This document shows positions 49,315 through 55,823 of a stretch of DNA of 55,823 nt, one piece after another. Source of the stretch: Acidobacteria bacterium OLB17 (GTDB taxonomy: Bacteria > Acidobacteriota > Blastocatellia > Pyrinomonadales > Pyrinomonadaceae); the NCBI GenBank assembly GCA_001567505.1, contig LLEU01000014.1, positions 22,501 to 78,323 on the forward strand. Reading direction: 5' to 3'. How positions within the stretch are numbered: the first letter of the stretch is position 1; every line of letters starts with the position of its first letter. A program made the position numbers and the translations under genes. The notes beneath the pieces are model-generated. The model searched no databases. It saw nothing but the letters and a program-made list of their open reading frames with translations, and was not told the DNA's origin.

Positions 49315-50400
49315 ATGGAGCGGGCAATTAGCCTCATTATTCTTTGTATTTTCGCGGCCTCGCTCGCGGCGGCGCAGTCGCGTCACAAGAAGCCTTATTC
49401 GGAGAGCGTGTCGAGATATGACGTCGCCGTGCCGAAGGATGACGGGCCACGGTCCGAGGCCACGCCGAACGACGACGTAGTTCGCATCGAGACGGATCTG
49501 ATAATGATACCGGTCAAGGTCGCGACGAAAAATGGCCGTGCCGTCCCTGATATTCGCCGCGAAGAATTTCGTGTTTTCGAGAATGGCGAGGAACAGGAGA
49601 TCGCATTCTTCAACTCGGACGAGGCACCTTTCTCGGTCGCTCTGCTGCTCGATATGAGCTACTCGACGGTCTTCAAGCTGCAGGAGATCCAGGCCGCCGC
49701 GAAGCAATTCATCTCCGAGCTAAGGCCGAACGACCGCGTGATGATCGTCGCCTTCGCCGAGAAGTTCAGAGTGCTTTGCGAGCTTACGTCCGAACGCAAG
49801 GCGCTTCGATACGCGATCGAGGCAACAAAGATCGAGAGCGGCACGTCGCTTTACGACACGATGGCCGACGTTATCGACCGTGGACTCGCGAATGCATCGG
49901 GCCGAAAGGCCATCGTCGTGCTGACCGACGGCGTCGATACTACGAGCAAGAAAGCGACCTTCAAGAGCGTGATCGGCGAGCTTACGGAATCGAACGTCGT
50001 CGTTTATCCGATCCGATACAGCACGTACGACGACGTTCAGAAAAGCAGGCGGAACGATGCCCAGATCCTTTATGATGACGATGATCGGCCTTACGTCGTC
50101 GAGACCGCGCCCGGACGAGGCGAACGGGTCGAAGATTATAATGTTGCCGACGAATTTATGCGCGAAGCGGCCGAACGCACGGGCGGCGCCGTTCAGCGCG
50201 TTTCCTCCCGCACGAACCTTGCACAGGCCTTCTCCCGAATTGCCGACGAGCTTCGCAAAACTTACAGCTTGGGGTATTATCCTACAAGCAACCGCTCGCC
50301 GGGCTCGCGTTATTATATTCGCGTTCGTGTTTATCGCCCGGATCTTGTCGTCCGAGCCAGAGAAACATACCTGAAACCGGCTCTTCGGAGCACAAACTAG
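49315..50400 (+). CDS. VWFA-related secreted protein (Acidobacteria type)
   Basis: The 361-residue protein has an N-terminal signal peptide (cut near AAAQS). A beta domain (VRIETDLIMIPVKVATKNG, FRVFENGEEQEIAFF) precedes a von Willebrand factor A domain (about 105-300) with the metal-site motif LLDMSYST, a Thr at SGTSLYDT, and VVLTDGVDTTS. This matches the VWFA-related domain that is expanded in Acidobacteria (TIGR03436 type). It probably binds a protein or metal at the envelope. It lies 23 bases before the next secreted gene, in likely co-transcription. Confidence 0.93.
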   Translation: MERAISLIILCIFAASLAAAQSRHKKPYSESVSRYDVAVPKDDGPRSEATPNDDVVRIETDLIMIPVKVATKNGRAVPDIRREEFRVFENGEEQEIAFFNSDEAPFSVALLLDMSYSTVFKLQEIQAAAKQFISELRPNDRVMIVAFAEKFRVLCELTSERKALRYAIEATKIESGTSLYDTMADVIDRGLANASGRKAIVVLTDGVDTTSKKATFKSVIGELTESNVVVYPIRYSTYDDVQKSRRNDAQILYDDDDRPYVVETAPGRGERVEDYNVADEFMREAAERTGGAVQRVSSRTNLAQAFSRIADELRKTYSLGYYPTSNRSPGSRYYIRVRVYRPDLVVRARETYLKPALRSTN

Positions 50401-50423
50401 CTATCCCCAGGAGGAGTATTGGA

Positions 50424-51290
50424 ATGAGAACTTTATTTTCGGTGCTGACCCTTGCGGCCATCTTGAGCTTGGCCGCCGTCAGCTCCTTCGCACAAGACAA
50501 ACTGACGAACGCCGAGGTCATCTCGCTGACGAAAGCGGGCCTTGCGAGCTCGGTCATCGTCGAGAAGATCAGAACTTCGACGACGGATTTCGATACATCG
50601 ACCGACGGCCTGATCGCGCTCAAGCAGGCAGGCGTCGCCGATGAGGTCGTCTCCGCTATGGTCACGGCAAAAAGCGGCGGCAGTTCGCAGACGCCCGCGG
50701 CTCCGGGCGGCCAACCGGCAGGCGACCCGAACGACCCGATGAGCAAACACGGCTACGGCATCTACCTCTATTCGGAAGAAGGCGGTACGCGGAAGATGAC
50801 GCAGCTCCAGCCGACGATGTCCGCGCAGAACCGTACGGGCGGCGGCTTCACCGCTTCGATAACGCCGTTCGGACTCGGCAAGGTGAAGACAAAGACGAAT
50901 TTGCCGGGCCGCAATGCCGCGATCCAGATCAAAGAGACGTCTCCCGTTTTCTATTTTTACCTTGACGCTTCAAGCGGCGGCCTTAACACCTCGAGCGGCA
51001 TCCCTTCGAGCCCGAATGAATTCACGCTGGTGCGGTTTCATCAACGCAGCGACAATCGCGAGGTCACGATCGCAAAATCGAATTCGTGGGGAAGCAAAGG
51101 CGGCCTTTCGGACGAGTACGTCGTAGCTCTCACGGCGGAACCGCTCGGCAATGGCGTATTCAAGGTCACGCCGACATCGCCGCTCAAGAAGGGCGAGTAT
51201 GGATTTATGATGGTGAACTCCGGCAATGCGAATACGTCGGCAGGCGTCGGGTCGAAGTTCTTCGACTTCGGCGTGAATATGACGCCGTAA
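50424..51290 (+). CDS. secreted hypothetical protein
   Basis: The 288-residue protein has a strong ribosome site (AGGAGGAG) and a signal peptide cut near SFAQ. Residues 25-80 form a repeat-like helical segment (LTNAEVISLTKAGLASSVIV, ALKQAGVADEVVSAMV) seen at the start of many secreted Acidobacteria proteins. The rest is beta-rich, with QIKETSPVFYFYLD and LVRFHQRSDNREV. The function is unknown. It follows the VWFA gene in the same direction. Confidence 0.85.
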   Translation: MRTLFSVLTLAAILSLAAVSSFAQDKLTNAEVISLTKAGLASSVIVEKIRTSTTDFDTSTDGLIALKQAGVADEVVSAMVTAKSGGSSQTPAAPGGQPAGDPNDPMSKHGYGIYLYSEEGGTRKMTQLQPTMSAQNRTGGGFTASITPFGLGKVKTKTNLPGRNAAIQIKETSPVFYFYLDASSGGLNTSSGIPSSPNEFTLVRFHQRSDNREVTIAKSNSWGSKGGLSDEYVVALTAEPLGNGVFKVTPTSPLKKGEYGFMMVNSGNANTSAGVGSKFFDFGVNMTP

Positions 51291-51315
51291 CTTTGCCCGG
51301 CCAAACAGATCTTTT

Positions 51316-51353
51316 GAGACGCCGCTCGATCAGGTCGAGGGCGTCTCTCTTTT
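51316..51353 (+). terminator. terminator of the VWFA/secreted protein transcript
   Basis: GAGACGCC (51316-51323) pairs with GGCGTCTC (51340-51347) and is followed by TCTTTTG. Confidence 0.8.
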
Positions 51354-51362
51354 GCGCAAAAT

Positions 51363-51388
51363 AAGAAGGCCGCAAAAACGGCCTTCTT
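51363..51388 (-). terminator. leftward terminator, downstream of the histone-like gene
   Basis: AAGAAGGCCG (51363-51372) pairs with CGGCCTTCTT (51379-51388). On the minus strand the second arm runs into ATTTT, so it should stop leftward transcripts. The stretch 51389-51648 between it and the histone-like stop holds no convincing gene, but it contains a hairpin around GGCGAATGCC and, at 51634-51660, a plus-strand hairpin TAGCTG/CAGCTA with five T. Confidence 0.7.
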
Positions 51389-51648
51389 GTAAGAAACCAT
51401 CCTACGGCTATCTCAAGATCAACAAGCTGCAACGCTCACGAATACGCCGACCCGGCCAACGCCCGGTCTCACGTATCCAAAAAAACTTCGAGCTGAAGGA
51501 GTTTGCATCCGTTGCCACACAGTTCGTGTCCGCCAGGAAAACTCAGTCCGGCGAATGCCGTGTTGAGCCAATTCTCCTAAGGCGGCGGTTGGGAACAAAT
51601 TTAATGTGGTGATCGTCACTCGTTGATCTTGAGTAGCTGTTGGACAAT

Positions 51649-52035
51649 TCAGCTATTTTTCGCCGGAGCTTTCTTTGCTGCCGGTTTCTTAGCTGCTGGC
51701 TTTTTCGCAGCCGCCTTCTTAGCGGGAGCGGCCTTCTTTGCCGGAGCTTTCTTTGCTGCCGGCTTTGCTGCCTTCTTAGCGGTCGAAGCCTTCTTTGCAG
51801 GAGCCTTCTTCGCTGCCGGTTTCTTTGCTGCTGCCTTCTTAGGGGCTGCCGCTTTCTTTGCTGCCGGCTTCTTTGCAGCAGGTTTCTTTGCCGCTGCCTT
51901 CTTTGCCGCCGGTTTCTTAGCAGCAGGTTTCTTTGCTGCCGGTTTCTTGGCGGCCGTTGCCATTTTAGCCGTCGAAGCGGAAGCTTTCACTGCCGCTTTT
52001 TTGGCCGGTTTCTTAGTTTTTTTGGTAGTTGCCAT
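51649..52035 (-). CDS. histone H1-like Lys/Ala-rich protein
   Basis: The start at 52035 is chosen because GGAGG lies just before it. The 128-residue protein starts ATTKKTKKPAKKAAVKAS and then consists of repeats of the type KKPAAKKPAAKKAAA, ending in APAKNS. It is extremely basic and disordered, like bacterial H1-type proteins and AlgP/Hc1 tails, and should bind DNA or RNA. The repeats invite slipped-strand length change. The frame opposite (Phe/Gly/Ala rich) is a shadow. Confidence 0.85.
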   Translation of the reverse strand: MATTKKTKKPAKKAAVKASASTAKMATAAKKPAAKKPAAKKPAAKKAAAKKPAAKKPAAKKAAAPKKAAAKKPAAKKAPAKKASTAKKAAKPAAKKAPAKKAAPAKKAAAKKPAAKKPAAKKAPAKNS

Positions 52036-52180
52036 TTTTCCTCCAATGATTTTCTGTTTCCGGGATATACCGATCGGATCAAAATACAAGAACGCGATAC
52101 TTCGCGTTTTGATCTCGCCCAACCGATGCGGCGCGTGTCTTAGCCGGCCGCATCATTTAGAACGAAGCACGAAGTTCACG

Positions 52181-52375
52181 CTATGCATTCTGTTCCGTCT
52201 GTATTTTTTCAAACCAACAGTTCGTGCAGAACTGTCGAGATCTCTTACCGCGTTCATCAAGATGATGAATACCAAAAATTCTTTCGACGATGATCCTTTC
52301 GTCTCTGTCGAGTTCCTTCCAGGTTTTCAATTTAGCAAAACATCGCGGACAAGTTTCTTGTTGCGGTGAACTCAT
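52181..52375 (-). CDS. small double-CxxC zinc-ribbon protein
   Basis: This 64-residue protein has CPRC at residues 9-12 and CTNC near 50-53, fitting a four-Cys zinc site, and otherwise charged helices (WKELDRDERIIVERIFGIHH). Its size and spacing resemble small zinc ribbons of unknown function. The start lies 60 bases from the divergent M14 gene, so a shared promoter region is likely. Confidence 0.65.
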   Translation of the reverse strand: MSSPQQETCPRCFAKLKTWKELDRDERIIVERIFGIHHLDERGKRSRQFCTNCWFEKIQTEQNA

Positions 52376-52435
52376 TGCTATAATTTCACGCGGTCAAAAA
52401 CCACAAAAGATTCTATCAGAAAAATTGAAAAGTAA

Positions 52436-55261
52436 ATGAAAAAAAACTCACTTCTCTTTTTTATTTTCATCTTTTTTTTCACGGTGAATTTCGCTCACGC
52501 GCAAGCAGAAGTGAAGTTTGATTTCTATGCGCGCGGAAATTATCGATCGAACGTTCCTCGGCCGTCGGATATTCTTCGTTTCGACGTCGGGAATTTTCAC
52601 ACGACATACGCGCAAATGGAGGCGGTCATAAGCGCGATCGCGAAGTCTGCGCCCGACCGCGTTCGCGTCTTCGATATCGGTGAGACGAACGAACATCGGA
52701 TGCAGCATCTTGTCGCGATCTCGTCGCCGGAGAATCTTGCCGCCCTTGACCGCATCAAGACCGACATTGCGCGCCTTACCGATCCGCGTAAAACTTCTCG
52801 CGAAGAAGCGAACGCGATCGCGGAAAGAACTCCTGCGATCGTGTGGCTCGCATACACGATCCACGGCAACGAGTCGGCGTCCTTCGAGACGATGATGCAG
52901 GTGGCCTATCAACTCGCCGCGTCCGAAGAGCCGGCAACGCTCGACATCCTGAAAAACTGTGTAACCCTTATAATTACAGGGGAAAACCCCGATGGCCACG
53001 AGCGTTTCGTCTCCTGGTACAACTCCGTCGGCGTTGGCGATCCGAACCCGTTCGCGCTCGAGCATCGCGAGCCGTGGTCGGTTTACGGACGCCTGAGCCA
53101 CTATCGTTTCGACCTGAATCGCGACGCTCTTGTCACCACACAAAAGGAATCGCAAAATCTTCAACGTGCATTCCTCGAATGGAATCCGCAGGTCTCCGCA
53201 GATCATCACGGGCAACCTTCGCAATACTTTTTTCCGCCTGACGCTTTGCCGATAAATCCGAATCTTCCCGAACCGCAGTTCTCGCGTTGGAACGAGATCT
53301 ACGGACGCGCGAATGCGGCCGCGTTCGATCGCAACAAATGGGACTATTACGTGCGTGATGTTTTCGATGCGTTCTATCCCGGTTACTGGGATATGTATCC
53401 TTCGCTAAACGGCGCGATCGGAATGACGTACGAAACTGATGGCGGCGGCACGAAAGGTCTGCGCTACACGCGCGACGATGGAACGATCGCGACACTTCGT
53501 TCGGCGATCGCAAAACATTTCGTCGCGTCGATGACAACTTTGGAGACGACCGCGAAACACAGGGCCGATCGCCTTCGAGATTTCTATGCGTTCCGCGCCG
53601 ATGCGATGAAAGGTTTCGCGACCTCGAAGATGAAACGCGTCGTAATTGTTCCCGAACAAGACCGCGTCAAGGCCGCCGAGCTGATCGAAGCGCTCACGCG
53701 TGCTCGCATCGAGGTCAAACGCGCTGACCGTCCGTTCACCTCGACGAGCGCACATTCTTATATGGAGCGGAAGAACGCGGCCGCCTCTCGCGAAACTTTT
53801 CCGGCGGGAAGCTACGTGATCGACCTCAACCAGCCGCAACGCATACTCGCAAAATCGCTGCTTGAACCTGACACGCCGCAGGACAAAGCGTTCGTTGACG
53901 ACAACCTCGGCAGATTCAAGCGCAATCAGATGAAGGGCAAGCGTCAGGCGAAGGAAGATTTCGGGTTCTACGACATTACGGCGTGGTCGCTGCCGCTTGC
54001 GTTCGGCCTTGACGCCTTTTGGACCGAGGACGGCGGCGATACTTCGGGCGAACTCGTCACACCCGCGTCGCTTGCGGCCGCAAAGAAGGCGAACGCGCCG
54101 GCGCGCGCCGAGATCTCGTACATAATTCCGTATCAGACCGACACGACGTCGGCGCTTGTGATCCGACTTCTTCAGCAGGGCGTCCGCGTGAACGTCGCGA
54201 CGAAGACATTGAACGCGGGCGGCCGCAATTGGCCGGCGGGCACGTTCGTGATCCGCATCTCGCGCAATGATGAGAGCGTGCACGCGGCGGTTGCCCAGCT
54301 TGCGGCGGCGATGGGCGTGAATGTTACCGCGGTGAATTCGGGTTTTGCCGACGAAGGCGACACGGGCGTCGGCGGCGAATCCGTCGTTTCGCTCCGAACA
54401 CCGAAGATCGTCGTCGCGGCAGACGACGGGATCGACCAAACTTCCTTCGGGTCGATCTGGTGGACGTTCGACCGCTTCGGCATCGAGTTCACGCCGATGT
54501 CGATCCGCTCGATCCGCAGCGGCGGTTTGAAAGATCACACGGTGCTGATCCTGCCGGACGGTTCTGCCGGCCAGATAATGGCGCAATTCGGTTCGTCGGG
54601 GGTCGCGGCGTTAAAGGATTGGGTCGCGGACGGCGGAACTGTCGTGACGATTCGCGGTTCGTCGGTCTTTGCGACGCTGAAGGACGTCGGGCTCACCTCG
54701 TCGCGGCTCGTCGGAAGCGGCGACGACGAGAAGAAGGACGCGCCGCCCGATACAACTTCGAAACCGGCCGCGAATACTTCCCCGTCGGCACGCACGGAGA
54801 AGGTGACGGCGAACCCTTCGAGCGAGGAGATGAAGAATGATTCCGACGATCGCATCCCGGGCGTTCTTCCGCCGATCGTCTCGCCCTCGGCCGACGCGAA
54901 TAAAGTTCCGGTGCCGCTTCCCGGATCGATAATGCGCGCGACGGTCGATCGCACGGTCGCGCTCAACTACGGCGTGGAACGCGATGAAATTCCGGTGCTC
55001 GTCGCGGGCGGCTACTTTTTCCGCTATTCGAAGGAGGGCAACAACGCGCTCATCTTCAAGCCCGGCACGCCGCTCACGATCTCCGGCTTTGTCTGGCCCG
55101 GCAACACGGAACGCCTCCTGTCGGCGACCGCGTATCTGATCGACGAGCCGATCGGCGGCGGCCATGCGATAATATTTGCCGAGGAGCCGTTCTTCCGCGG
55201 AGTTTTTCGCGGCACGACACGGCAATTCTTCAACGCGATCGCGTTCAACGGAGCTTTTTGA
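52436..55261 (+). CDS. M14-family zinc carboxypeptidase, secreted
   Basis: The 941-residue protein has a hydrophobic signal peptide (LLFFIFIFFFTVNFAHAQA). The M14 domain (about 40-350) shows the zinc motif HGNE (about 143-146), NPDGHERF near 186, the third zinc ligand in ADHHGQPS near 255, and a Glu in TYETDGGG near 325. The remaining 550 residues, with repeated glycine and beta-rich segments, form an unrecognised C-terminal region, including a charged, disordered linker (about 765-810). It is probably a periplasmic or secreted peptidase. Its last four bases overlap the next gene. Confidence 0.9.
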   Translation: MKKNSLLFFIFIFFFTVNFAHAQAEVKFDFYARGNYRSNVPRPSDILRFDVGNFHTTYAQMEAVISAIAKSAPDRVRVFDIGETNEHRMQHLVAISSPENLAALDRIKTDIARLTDPRKTSREEANAIAERTPAIVWLAYTIHGNESASFETMMQVAYQLAASEEPATLDILKNCVTLIITGENPDGHERFVSWYNSVGVGDPNPFALEHREPWSVYGRLSHYRFDLNRDALVTTQKESQNLQRAFLEWNPQVSADHHGQPSQYFFPPDALPINPNLPEPQFSRWNEIYGRANAAAFDRNKWDYYVRDVFDAFYPGYWDMYPSLNGAIGMTYETDGGGTKGLRYTRDDGTIATLRSAIAKHFVASMTTLETTAKHRADRLRDFYAFRADAMKGFATSKMKRVVIVPEQDRVKAAELIEALTRARIEVKRADRPFTSTSAHSYMERKNAAASRETFPAGSYVIDLNQPQRILAKSLLEPDTPQDKAFVDDNLGRFKRNQMKGKRQAKEDFGFYDITAWSLPLAFGLDAFWTEDGGDTSGELVTPASLAAAKKANAPARAEISYIIPYQTDTTSALVIRLLQQGVRVNVATKTLNAGGRNWPAGTFVIRISRNDESVHAAVAQLAAAMGVNVTAVNSGFADEGDTGVGGESVVSLRTPKIVVAADDGIDQTSFGSIWWTFDRFGIEFTPMSIRSIRSGGLKDHTVLILPDGSAGQIMAQFGSSGVAALKDWVADGGTVVTIRGSSVFATLKDVGLTSSRLVGSGDDEKKDAPPDTTSKPAANTSPSARTEKVTANPSSEEMKNDSDDRIPGVLPPIVSPSADANKVPVPLPGSIMRATVDRTVALNYGVERDEIPVLVAGGYFFRYSKEGNNALIFKPGTPLTISGFVWPGNTERLLSATAYLIDEPIGGGHAIIFAEEPFFRGVFRGTTRQFFNAIAFNGAF

Positions 55262-55746
55262 TGTTCACTATTAAGGCCGGTTACAGCAACGACATCGAGA
55301 TCCGCTCGGGCATCGAGCAGGTCCGCGAATTCTTCCTCGACATCACGAATTTCGCCGAGCTGATGCCCGGCGTCGTCGCCGTCCACACGGATGCGAAAGG
55401 CCTCGCGCATTGGCGCGTGCAGGCCGAGATTCCCGTCGTCGGGCAGATCCTGCAGAACTTCACGCTCGAACTCGCCGAAGATTCCGAAGACCGCGTCGAA
55501 TGGCTGCCGATACGCACCGAGGCGCAGAACTTCCTGCGTTACTCGGCCGATTTCCTCGAAAAGGCGAAGAACGTCACGCTCGTGCATTTCTCGCAGATGG
55601 TCGAATTGCGGCGAAAGTCGGCCCGCGACCTGCATATGCTCGCCGGCCTCGCCGGCGAAGCCATCATCTCGAAGGAAATGACGAAACGCGTCACCGAAAT
55701 GATCCGCGTCTTCATCGAAAAGGCGAAACACCGGCTCGAAAAATAA
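55258..55746 (+). CDS. SRPBCC-family lipid/ligand-binding protein
   Basis: The 162-residue protein overlaps the M14 stop by four bases (ATGA), so it is coupled to it. It has the START/SRPBCC layout with a helix-rich C-terminus: REFFLDITNFAELMPGVVAV and HWRVQAEIPVVGQILQNF, then LLHMLAGLAGEA-like helices. Such proteins bind hydrophobic molecules. It has no signal peptide. No other domain is seen. Confidence 0.85.
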   Translation: MMFTIKAGYSNDIEIRSGIEQVREFFLDITNFAELMPGVVAVHTDAKGLAHWRVQAEIPVVGQILQNFTLELAEDSEDRVEWLPIRTEAQNFLRYSADFLEKAKNVTLVHFSQMVELRRKSARDLHMLAGLAGEAIISKEMTKRVTEMIRVFIEKAKHRLEK

Positions 55747-55747
55747 C

Positions 55748-55823
55748 TTTTCTCGCGGCAGAACAAACTTTCCGGCCCGCAGAAAAACATTTTCGGCCCG
55801 CAGAAAAACTATTCCGGCCCGCA
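55748..55823. repeat. 21-bp tandem repeat, continues past the window
   Basis: Starting directly after the SRPBCC stop codon, the sequence reads four copies of a 21-base unit: 55748-55768 (diverged), 55769-55789, 55790-55810 and 55811-55823 (cut). The core TCGGCCCGCAGAAAAAC is shared by the two middle copies. The array must extend beyond the right edge. It could be a transcription terminator cluster or a variable-number repeat. Confidence 0.8.

Noticed and set aside
51623..52369. Phe/Ala/Gly-rich frame opposite the histone-like gene
   Set aside because: It is the complement of the Lys/Ala repeats and lacks a ribosome site.
53405..54586. A 393-codon open frame opposite the M14 gene
   Set aside because: It has no start region or motif and the sense strand is clearly coding.
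55748..55823. A CRISPR array
   Set aside because: The repeat has no distinct spacers and no cas genes are present.

Overview
The window looks like a chromosomal segment of a Gram-negative bacterium of the phylum Acidobacteriota, probably near Blastocatellia/Pyrinomonadaceae. This is inferred from a VWFA protein of the type common in Acidobacteria, a full KDO/LPS gene set, many secreted proteins with FecR, FG-GAP or zinc-ribbon/DUF4190 architecture, and overall gene style. No taxonomic search was possible. Most of the window is housekeeping DNA with short intergenic gaps; there is no prophage, transposase or CRISPR array.

Layout: 1-480 is the 5' part of a 16S rRNA gene on the minus strand, preceded by a textbook promoter and a tRNA-Gly(TCC). 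A SAM methyltransferase follows. Positions 2471-9437 hold a minus-strand operon for KDO supply (kdsB, a one-TM orf, pyrG, kdsA, a degenerate M1-peptidase-like protein, a small secreted protein, kdsC). Then come a CPBP protease, a FecR protein, a GAF-SpoIIE phosphatase, an ImmA/IrrE-like protein, nuoI, a DUF4190 protein, ndk-sucD, two MacB-type permeases, a beta-CASP nuclease, two paralogous Ala/Asn-rich lipoproteins, a DUF255 thioredoxin-domain protein, a class III aminotransferase, a lipase, and an ArsR/AHSA1/VOC cluster. Positions 28585-36796 carry etfA, an FG-GAP protein, and a fatty-acid synthesis operon (yceD, rpmF, fabH, fabD, acpP, fabF) ending in etfB. Positions 36903-40941 carry pyrD and, divergently, pyrR-pyrB-pyrC. 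The right end holds an orphan RepA-like ATPase with HTH, terC, a secreted protein, rluD, a GAF/AAA+ regulator, glnE, a VWFA protein, a secreted protein, a histone-H1-like protein, a zinc-ribbon protein, an M14 carboxypeptidase and an SRPBCC protein, then a 21-bp tandem repeat running off the end.

Most notable: (i) four otherwise well-conserved genes (nuoI, an AHSA1 protein, rluD, the AAA+ regulator) each carry one single-base frameshift, which points to sequence error or recent decay; (ii) the AAA+ regulator lacks the GAFTGA loop; (iii) the M1-like protein in the KDO operon lacks the HExxH zinc site; (iv) the two lipoproteins look like possible analogues of Braun's lipoprotein; (v) the RepA-like ATPase has its own promoter, an operator-like palindrome and a neighbouring array of TGGAACA repeats, and is the best candidate for an uncharacterised module.
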